Positions 58,056-64,000 of a stretch of 64,000 nucleotides of DNA are shown here, piece by piece. The position numbers and the translations under genes are program-made. Every line of letters starts with the position of its first letter. Position 1 is the stretch's first letter. This DNA comes from Limnohabitans sp. T6-20 (lineage in GTDB: Bacteria; Pseudomonadota; Gammaproteobacteria; Burkholderiales; Burkholderiaceae_C). The DNA lies in assembly GCF_003063505.1 (NCBI RefSeq), contig NZ_NERW01000001.1:612501-676500 (forward strand). The letters run 5' to 3'. The notes beneath the pieces are model-generated. The model was not told the DNA's origin. It did not search any database and was given only the letters and a program-made list of their open reading frames with translations.

Positions 58056-59954
58056 ATGACCATTCCCCGTCAAACGTTGCCACTGCTGCTGGGATGGATC
58101 CTGGCCGTTGGCTTGGGAATCGCTGCACATGTTTGGTTTCCGAAGGCACTCAATTCACGCGAAATTGCACTGTCGACAGCAGTGGACTCCTGGGTCCGCC
58201 CCGCAACAGCAGCCCAGCTGAATGCCTCCACGTTTTGCGAAATGTGGACGGGTCAAAATCTCGCCGATGTGGATTGCCGCAGCGGCTACGACATGAACAC
58301 GCTGACCCCGGTGATGTCTGCTCAAGCCCAGACCAGTTGGGTCCAGGCACTTCAATCCGTTGACCAACGACAGAGCGAGTTGCGATCACTGCTCAAGCAC
58401 TTGGACAACTTGCGCTTGAGTCAACCCATGCTGGCGCAACCGCTGTTTGCACTGCAATTGCGGCTGGATCAATGGACCGAACGCTCAGCCCGAATGGCAA
58501 ACCAGACAAAGGATGGTTTCGCAGAGAGATCGACTTATGCCGACATGTTTCAACTGTTATTGGAACAACAAGGCCAAAGCTACGACGCCGCATCAGGCAC
58601 TTTTAAAAAGATCAATTGGCATGTGGTGCGGGCTGCAGACAAGCCCTCAGGCTTAAAAAGCAGAGCAGACACGCTGGCAACCAGCCTGACATGGGTGCCC
58701 TGGGCCTTGACACTTTGCACAGCCATTCTGATGGGACTGGGATGGTGGCGCGCAGGCTGGCTGGGGTGGGGCTTGATGGCCGGATACGCGGTTTTGACCT
58801 GGCTGGGTTTGTTGATCGCAGCAGATGCGTCGGTGCACTATGGCCAAGGTTCGAGCGTGTTCCCACTCAACCCACTGGGCAACCAGTTGAACCGTCAAAT
58901 GCTGGTCGGTGGCATTTCTGTCTCCATCATGGCGACAGGTTTGCTGCTGGCACCTCGGATCGGTCAGGCCATTTCGTTGGCGATGCGGTATTGGGGTGCA
59001 ACCATGTTGAGCTTGATGGTGCTGATGGGTTTTGCTTATGCCTTGCAAGGTCCGGCGTTGGGCTCAGAGGCGCTCAAGCTCGGAATGGCCGTGATGGCGG
59101 GCCTGCTCACAGCTGCTTTTGGCCGAAGTGTTCATGCGACCGCCCAAGTCGCACCTGCTGCACTGAAGCCCTGGCGCTTGATGACGGCCTGGCGACGAAA
59201 CGCAACAGGCTCACAAGACCCCATCGACGTGATTGCAACGCAGCTGAATCGGCCATTGCTTCAGTTCACGGCATTTTGTGCCGTTGGTATTGGCGCTGCA
59301 GCGCTGGTATTTCATGATCTCGGCGCAGCACTGGTGACCACCATCGTGGCGGTCACCACGCTGTACATGGTGTTTGGTTCACGCCTGGCTGGTGCGGTTT
59401 TACTGGCAGGCGTGCTGATGGCCGGGCTCATGAGTCAAACCGAAAAAGTTCAAGGTCGGATTGCCTTGATGATGGACCCATTGAGTGCATCGGTGAGTGA
59501 CTTTGCAAGACTGCTGGCCTTCTCGAATGCCGCGCACGAGAAAGGCTTCAACTTGGGGCAAATCGCGTGGTGCAGCGGTGGTGGTGTTTGCATCCCTTTG
59601 CAGGCACTCAGTGACTACATGCCGGTGGTCCTGACCGGGGTTCTGGGCACTCAGGGTACTTTTGTGTTTTTTCTGCTGTACCTCATGACCATGATGGTCT
59701 TGGCCACATGGCTGATGCGGCAATTTTTGACACAGCAAGGCAGCTCGCGTGCTTTGTCCATGATGGCCTTTTTCATGCTGTGGGGCACAGCAGCACAAAC
59801 TGTGGTGACTTTTCTTGGCAACTGGAGAATCATCCCGCTCACCGGACTGGGTACACCTCTTTTGAGCATTGGCTTGTCATCGTCACTGGTCCCTGTCATC
59901 GCTCTGACGCTCATCGTCGTTGTGCGTTATCAAACACGAAGAAAGGCGCCATGA
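58056..59954 (+). CDS. SEDS-family (FtsW/RodA-like) membrane protein, divergent
   Basis: 632 residues from ATG 58056 (the in-frame upstream start at 58017 lies in the AT-rich promoter region). SEDS signatures in the C-terminal half: FHDLGAALVTTIVAV (cf. xPDLGTA), RIALMMDPLSASV, SDYMPVVLTGVLGTQG (the position of TDFIFAVIGEELG, where the Asp is kept but the Glu pair is not) and LTGLGTPLLSIGLSSSLVPV. Unlike FtsW/RodA it starts with one transmembrane helix and then about 140 residues of soluble domain before the remaining ~10 helices. SEDS proteins polymerise glycan strands. The stop overlaps the next ATG (ATGA). Confidence 0.82.
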   Translation: MTIPRQTLPLLLGWILAVGLGIAAHVWFPKALNSREIALSTAVDSWVRPATAAQLNASTFCEMWTGQNLADVDCRSGYDMNTLTPVMSAQAQTSWVQALQSVDQRQSELRSLLKHLDNLRLSQPMLAQPLFALQLRLDQWTERSARMANQTKDGFAERSTYADMFQLLLEQQGQSYDAASGTFKKINWHVVRAADKPSGLKSRADTLATSLTWVPWALTLCTAILMGLGWWRAGWLGWGLMAGYAVLTWLGLLIAADASVHYGQGSSVFPLNPLGNQLNRQMLVGGISVSIMATGLLLAPRIGQAISLAMRYWGATMLSLMVLMGFAYALQGPALGSEALKLGMAVMAGLLTAAFGRSVHATAQVAPAALKPWRLMTAWRRNATGSQDPIDVIATQLNRPLLQFTAFCAVGIGAAALVFHDLGAALVTTIVAVTTLYMVFGSRLAGAVLLAGVLMAGLMSQTEKVQGRIALMMDPLSASVSDFARLLAFSNAAHEKGFNLGQIAWCSGGGVCIPLQALSDYMPVVLTGVLGTQGTFVFFLLYLMTMMVLATWLMRQFLTQQGSSRALSMMAFFMLWGTAAQTVVTFLGNWRIIPLTGLGTPLLSIGLSSSLVPVIALTLIVVVRYQTRRKAP

Positions 59955-61840
59955 TCAAACCGTACAGCCGGGTTTTGGCCGGTCGCGCACTTTGGATGGG
60001 CGTGTGCGTGCTGACGATGCTGTTCAGCACAGCTTGGTGGCAGCAAAAACAAACGCCTCAGATCGGTGACACCGTGTTCCGGCCAACCGGTCGCATTGCA
60101 CAGGTGCTTGCAGCCAGCAACAGCCTGGATGCTCAAAATCCAGAACACCCCTCCGAAAACAGCAAAGCGAACATGCCGTGTGAAGGACGTTCGCTAGCGG
60201 TACTTAGGGTGCGCCTGATGTCGGGGCTGGAATGGTCACAAGCACAAGCCGATGCCCGCATCGCACAGGCCGCTCAAGCCACTGACCGTTGGTCAGGTTG
60301 CAGCAGTTTTTTGCAAGCCTTCCAATGGGCCATCACATTGGCCGCGACACCCGCTGACACATCCAGCGTGTCTGCACGAACGGTAGAGCAACAACTCTCC
60401 GAAGACGTCACCTGGACAAGGCATATTCCATGCTTCTTGGGCAAGGAGAACAATCAAATCGTATTGCTTTCTGGTAACCCCATGAATTGCGGAAATCCGC
60501 CTCAGCTCAAATCCTTGGCGGCTTTGTCGCGAGAGTCCTCTTACCGCCAGCTGGCCAGTGGCGTGGCCAAGGCCTCCACACTTTCTGCCGTCACAGGAAA
60601 GCTCTCGAGCACCGGTTCTGCGTCCCTGACCTTGAACGCTCAACTGCAAGATGGATTCGACTTGTGGACGGCCTGTCTGAACAACAAGACTTGTGTCAAA
60701 GTTCCTGCACTTCAACGGCTCCGTGATGTTTCAGTGGTCATCATGGATGCTCAATCGGGCGCGTTACTGGCTGCCTGGTGTCACGGCAAAGCCTGCAACA
60801 AAGCCAACGCCACAGGCCCAGGGGCCTTGGGTGCCACTTTGCTCGAAGCGCCTCCGGCCTCTACCGCCAAATTGTTGTTTGCCTTGGGCTTGGCAACCCA
60901 CGAGCAGATGGATCCCCAAGTCTTGCAAAAGCAAATCAAAACATCGGGGCAAAACGATGGCAGCGTCAGCAAGCGCAACGAATGGTGGGAACGACAAGCC
61001 ATTTGCGACACCCAAAAAGGCCAGCGCTGTTTCGTCCCATCGCAGACACGGGCCATTTCTGACGCCTTCGGTTTCAATCTGAATTGCCAAGCAAAAGGCC
61101 CCGGTTGCGGCCGCGTGGGTCTCGTCTCTGCCGATGTGCCCAGCCTCGTTCCTGGGCTGATCGGTCGTCTGGCCATCGACACCCAAACTGATCGCGGCGT
61201 GAAGATGATCGACTGGGAGCATTACGACCGCATTCGCCAAGGCAAGCAAAAACCGCAAGGAGACGCTGCATACACCGCAACCTCGCGCGCCATACAGGCC
61301 GTTATCGGCGCTGGAGACTCACGCGTGAGCGCCATGGGTTTGGCCGTTGTGCCCATGCAGTTGTGGCGCTTGTCACAAAAAATGGTGCCTGTGATCCCCT
61401 CTGTGATGGCCCCCTCTGCATCGACCTTGCTACCGCGCCCCCCCGAAAAATGGTCGACGGCGGCCCTGACCGTGATGGGCGGCATGCGCAAAGCCGTCGA
61501 GCCCGCAGAGGCCGGCTGGCAAGGCGCAGGCACCATCTCGGCCGCCTTCACGCATGAAATGCAAAAACCCTGCACGGGTGAGTGCGGTGTCTGGGGGAAA
61601 ACAGGCACCGTGAGCCAAAAAGATCCTGGATTTGCAGGAACCAGCTTGTTCTCAGGCTTGGTGGACACCCGCGATTTGTCCAAATGGCGAGGTGACTCTG
61701 ACGCAGAGAAAAGTCCACGCCAAGTCCTGAGCATCGGTGTCATTGCCATTCCTGAAAAAGGTGCACCGCCCCTGCATGCCGCCAGCCATCTGGCCATGGC
61801 AGCAGTGAACCAGATCATGCTTCCCGTGCGAGGTCCATGA
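59951..61840 (+). CDS. Divergent penicillin-binding protein (transpeptidase-like)
   Basis: 629 residues from ATG 59951. One N-terminal transmembrane segment (LWMGVCVLTMLFSTAWW), a non-catalytic region with several cysteines, then a transpeptidase-like domain: active-site S304 in SxxK (PASTAK307), KTG at 550-552 (WGKTGTVSQ), and the IGAGDSRVSAMGLAVVPMQL region that resembles the end of the class B PBP domain. No SxN motif is visible between them, so activity is uncertain. Partner of the SEDS gene just upstream (4-bp ATGA overlap); SEDS and class B PBP always work as a pair. The gene is bound to the next one by another ATGA overlap. Confidence 0.8.
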   Translation: MIKPYSRVLAGRALWMGVCVLTMLFSTAWWQQKQTPQIGDTVFRPTGRIAQVLAASNSLDAQNPEHPSENSKANMPCEGRSLAVLRVRLMSGLEWSQAQADARIAQAAQATDRWSGCSSFLQAFQWAITLAATPADTSSVSARTVEQQLSEDVTWTRHIPCFLGKENNQIVLLSGNPMNCGNPPQLKSLAALSRESSYRQLASGVAKASTLSAVTGKLSSTGSASLTLNAQLQDGFDLWTACLNNKTCVKVPALQRLRDVSVVIMDAQSGALLAAWCHGKACNKANATGPGALGATLLEAPPASTAKLLFALGLATHEQMDPQVLQKQIKTSGQNDGSVSKRNEWWERQAICDTQKGQRCFVPSQTRAISDAFGFNLNCQAKGPGCGRVGLVSADVPSLVPGLIGRLAIDTQTDRGVKMIDWEHYDRIRQGKQKPQGDAAYTATSRAIQAVIGAGDSRVSAMGLAVVPMQLWRLSQKMVPVIPSVMAPSASTLLPRPPEKWSTAALTVMGGMRKAVEPAEAGWQGAGTISAAFTHEMQKPCTGECGVWGKTGTVSQKDPGFAGTSLFSGLVDTRDLSKWRGDSDAEKSPRQVLSIGVIAIPEKGAPPLHAASHLAMAAVNQIMLPVRGP

Positions 61841-62121
61841 TGCGCAAATTCAGCTTTTCGCCCGATGCACCTGCCTTGACCCAATTGCTTGCGGTCAGCA
61901 TCAGCCTTTTATCGGCTCTGCGAGAACACCGCCAGTTGTGCCTTTGTGTCCCCAAACAAATTCACCAGCGACTGCACGCCGCAGATTACGGGCGTGTGCT
62001 GTATGACTTGCTGTCTGCCGAATATCCCGATTTGGAGACCCGGCTGGAGATCCGTGTTCACCCTCAACCTGATTTTTTGATCTTGTTCACACCGCCAGGA
62101 GCGCCCCATGAAATTCCGTGA
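61837..62121 (+). CDS. Small protein of unknown function in the SEDS/PBP operon
   Basis: 94 residues, alpha/beta pattern (APALTQLLAVSISLLSALRE, HAADYGRVLYDLLSAEYPDLE, then LEIRVHPQPDFLILFTPPG). No motif of a known family, although the strand/helix order and the tail RLEIRVHPQPDFLILF remotely resemble the N-terminal DUF3662-type domain of actinobacterial FhaA; this is a weak impression. It starts within the PBP stop (ATGA, 61837-61840) and overlaps the FHA gene by 14 bp, showing it is a translated operon member, not filler. Confidence 0.65.
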   Translation: MMRKFSFSPDAPALTQLLAVSISLLSALREHRQLCLCVPKQIHQRLHAADYGRVLYDLLSAEYPDLETRLEIRVHPQPDFLILFTPPGAPHEIP

Positions 62122-63127
62122 CATTTTTGGTTTTTCTTCTGCTGAAAAGGGCATCGAAAATTTGCACACACGCGAAATGGATGCTTTTGCAGACAACGTT
62201 GTTTTTGAACTCAAAACACTCATTAGCAGCGCCATCACACGGGCACTCGAAGAACGCGAAAGTCGCTACATGCGCAGCATTCTGGAAGAAAGTTTCTTTT
62301 CACTGGAAAGCCTCGTGATCAAAGCGATGGACGCGCAAACCTCACGTGAATTGGAAGACTTCTTATCCAATCATGAGAGCATCAACCCGCAGTTTCGTGC
62401 CCAATTTTTCGGCCAGGTGGTGCAGCGTGAATACCGCTCAACGCGAGGTGCATCGGTTCGGGTTTCTCCGGGCCTGGTGCCCATCTTTGAAGTCAATCCT
62501 CAGTCCCTTGATACGGCCACCGAGGACGAATCCTTCATCCTTTCACTGAAAGGCCGAAAAGTGCGTTTTGAAGTACGCGCAGCGCTGGATGGCCCCACTC
62601 GCAAAACACCCATCACCACACCAGAAATCGTGGTCACACCGCCTCGTGGCACAGCGATGAGTCAGGCTTTGGGCAGTGGGACAAAAACAACAGGATCGCG
62701 GGTTCAAATTACCCTGCACGACCAACACGGCAACACCGAAAAATCAGTGGCGTTGCCTGCATTGCTTGGGCGTGAAACCGCCACGGCCCAAGGTCTGGCT
62801 GTGGGGTCTGGCGTGGACGTTGCCGGTACTTATGTTTCGCGCCGGCAACTGGTCGTGTTTGAAGCTTTGGGTCAAATTTATTGCTTTGTTCCCGCTGAAG
62901 CCAGCCTGACCTGCTCCACCGACCAAGGGGAAGTGTTGCGACCCAACACACTGCACCGGATTGACCCCGGCTCCCCCCTGCGTTTGCTGACAGGTGTCCC
63001 CATGGACACCTTGGTGGCCCCTGGGCAACGGGAAAACCGCGCCGAATACCCCCGCATCGACATCAGCACAGGCAGTCGCGCCACGCCTCATGCCGATGCC
63101 ACGCCACGCCCCAGAGCTGTTCGATGA
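62108..63127 (+). CDS. FHA-domain protein
   Basis: 339 residues. The N-terminal ~115 residues are helical and acidic (EMDAFADNVVFELKTLISSA, EESFFSLESLVIKAMDAQTSRELEDFL), followed by a beta-rich middle and a C-terminal region ~200-297 with FHA features: LLGRE at 220-223, the VSRRQ motif at 243-247 (SxRxH usually; here Q replaces H), QIYCFVPAEASLTCSTDQGEV and the strand PLRLLTG. FHA domains bind phosphothreonine peptides, so this would be the reader of the kinase at 63803. The gene overlaps both neighbours (14 bp and 4 bp). No membrane segment. Confidence 0.75.
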   Translation: MKFRDIFGFSSAEKGIENLHTREMDAFADNVVFELKTLISSAITRALEERESRYMRSILEESFFSLESLVIKAMDAQTSRELEDFLSNHESINPQFRAQFFGQVVQREYRSTRGASVRVSPGLVPIFEVNPQSLDTATEDESFILSLKGRKVRFEVRAALDGPTRKTPITTPEIVVTPPRGTAMSQALGSGTKTTGSRVQITLHDQHGNTEKSVALPALLGRETATAQGLAVGSGVDVAGTYVSRRQLVVFEALGQIYCFVPAEASLTCSTDQGEVLRPNTLHRIDPGSPLRLLTGVPMDTLVAPGQRENRAEYPRIDISTGSRATPHADATPRPRAVR

Positions 63128-63810
63128 ACCCAAAGTGCATTTTGGGCAAGGCGATCAACCACGGGCCTGACAAGGGCTTGGGGTTTGACGCTTTCAGCGC
63201 ATGCCCTGAGCAAGGCCTGTATGCGCTGTGTGATGGGGCCAACAGCTGCCCTGACAGTGGTCGGGCTGCGTTGTGGCTTTGCCATCAAATCACATGTGCC
63301 CCAATGCCTGAAGACACGCCCCTGAATTTCGAGCCGCTGGTTCGCGATTTGCACGAAGACATGCTGCTGTCATTTCCCAACACGGCAGCCACACTGGTCG
63401 GACTGCATGTTGCGCCATGGGGTCTGCGACTGGTGAGTGTGGGTGACAGCGACTTGACACTTTACAAACGCCGTTGGCGAGGCTGGGGATCATGGCAAAA
63501 AAACTGCACCATGCCCAAAGATCTGGACACCTATGGAAACCCCAGCCAGTTGATCGCATCGGAGGTGTTGGACACCGTGCACCAACTTGACTTGCCTGCA
63601 CAGGGCACTTGGCTGGCACTGATGATGTCTGACGGACCTGCACGGGTATTGCCCACTTCATCGCTGCAAAAAACGCTCCAAAAAATCAGCCACCAGAAAC
63701 CTTCATCCGAGGACCTGGATTATCTTTGTCGGGCATTGGCAGACGAGGCTTTGGCGTCGGGTTGTCAGGACGATGTCTCGGTAGCCATGTTGTGGATTCG
63801 GTATGGATAA
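63124..63810 (+). CDS. PP2C-family serine/threonine phosphatase
   Basis: 228 residues. Metal-binding Asp residues are conserved: D22 (GFDAF) and D37-G38 (ALCDGAN), the later SDGPARV and the final QDDVSVAML; NTAATLVGLHVAPWGLRLVS with VGDSDLTLY is the core strand pair. PP2C enzymes use two or three Mn/Mg ions to remove phosphate from Ser/Thr. It would be the eraser of the kinase/FHA module. Its ATG overlaps the FHA stop (ATGA), and the kinase start at 63803 lies 8 bp before its own stop codon. Confidence 0.82.
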   Translation: MNPKCILGKAINHGPDKGLGFDAFSACPEQGLYALCDGANSCPDSGRAALWLCHQITCAPMPEDTPLNFEPLVRDLHEDMLLSFPNTAATLVGLHVAPWGLRLVSVGDSDLTLYKRRWRGWGSWQKNCTMPKDLDTYGNPSQLIASEVLDTVHQLDLPAQGTWLALMMSDGPARVLPTSSLQKTLQKISHQKPSSEDLDYLCRALADEALASGCQDDVSVAMLWIRYG

Positions 63811-64000
63811 AACAAGCCCCGAAATTTACCGAAAAACATTCACAAGCCGCTACGAGCTGTCCAGAGAGCATCAAATTCTGGAATACCTGGGCCAGCGGCA
63901 TGCACCAGTTCCACCTGTGGTGCTCAGCCACGTCGAAATGGCTTATCTGGAAATGCACCATGGCGGCACTGATCTGCACCAATGGTTGAATTCGAGATCT
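63803..64000 (+). CDS. Kinase-like protein, N-terminal part (truncated by window end)
   Basis: 66 codons are visible from ATG 63803; the gene runs off the window. The sequence RKTF (candidate ATP lysine), REHQILEYLGQRHAPVPPVV (helix with a candidate Glu) and AYLEMHHGGTDLHQWL (a strand then hinge segment like the N-lobe of protein kinases) matches the N-lobe layout of small kinase-like enzymes. The catalytic loop and DFG motif lie beyond the window, so it could be a Ser/Thr kinase or an aminoglycoside-kinase-like protein. Overlap of 8 bp with the PP2C gene and the FHA/PP2C context support a protein kinase. Confidence 0.65.
   Translation, partial: MDKTSPEIYRKTFTSRYELSREHQILEYLGQRHAPVPPVVLSHVEMAYLEMHHGGTDLHQWLNSRS

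Noticed and set aside
61837..63810. FHA/PP2C/kinase genes as type VI secretion regulators (Fha/PppA/PpkA)
   Set aside because: No tss genes are in the window, and the module is fused into an operon with SEDS and PBP genes instead. T6SS regulation cannot be excluded outside the window but has no positive support.

Overview
The window looks like chromosomal DNA of a betaproteobacterium of the order Burkholderiales, most likely a Comamonadaceae member (Limnohabitans/Rhodoferax-like). The basis is the high-GC coding style, two solitary Bug/TctC-type solute receptors, the recA-recX, argC, sucCD and topB gene types, several fatty/amino-acid catabolic operons, and short family-typical palindromic repeats. 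This is a judgement from gene content; no phylogeny was run. There are no rRNA, tRNA, CRISPR, phage or transposase genes.

Layout. 1-9822: 3' end of transketolase, two type I GAPDH genes, an ATP-grasp-like protein, a Crp/Fnr regulator, and a minus-strand Baeyer-Villiger monooxygenase / short-chain dehydrogenase / Bug receptor operon. 9833-14460: a Bug receptor / M20 amidohydrolase / amidase operon with a divergent LysR regulator. 14473-24368: amino-acid catabolism, with ornithine cyclodeaminase and a paralogous imine reductase, two Lrp/AsnC regulators, bifunctional PutA (carrying an in-frame repeat insertion) and a threonine/serine dehydratase; an LRR-protein-kinase fusion gene lies inside this block. 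24571-35158: acyl-CoA synthetase, a coiled-coil secreted protein, topoisomerase III with a SWIB tail, a SET-domain protein with a histone-like tail, BirA, a GST and a two-component system. 35295-49683: mostly housekeeping (MarR, recA-recX, argC, sucCD, two TerC proteins, a type IV pilin with its putative glycosyl-ligase, upp/uraA, moaC, a BepA-like protease). 49839-52616: YaeQ, PurB, a second GST. Four copies of a REP-like palindrome are scattered through 30.9-50.5 kb.

The most unusual part is 52731-64000, where base composition and gene content change. A four-gene minus-strand operon of exported proteins (one lipoprotein, one with a long Ser/Ala/Gln linker) lies back to back with a plus-strand operon of overlapping genes. 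The plus-strand genes encode a divergent SEDS (FtsW/RodA) protein, a divergent penicillin-binding transpeptidase, a 94-residue protein, an FHA-domain protein, a PP2C-type phosphatase and the start of a kinase-like protein cut by the window edge. The same parts list (SEDS, PBP, FHA, PP2C, Ser/Thr kinase) makes up the well-known actinobacterial rodA-pbpA-fha-pstP-pkn cell-wall locus, but here it sits in a proteobacterium, with unusual sequence features and a set of unrecognised envelope proteins. I regard this as the best candidate for an undescribed system in the window: a phospho-regulated envelope or peptidoglycan machine.
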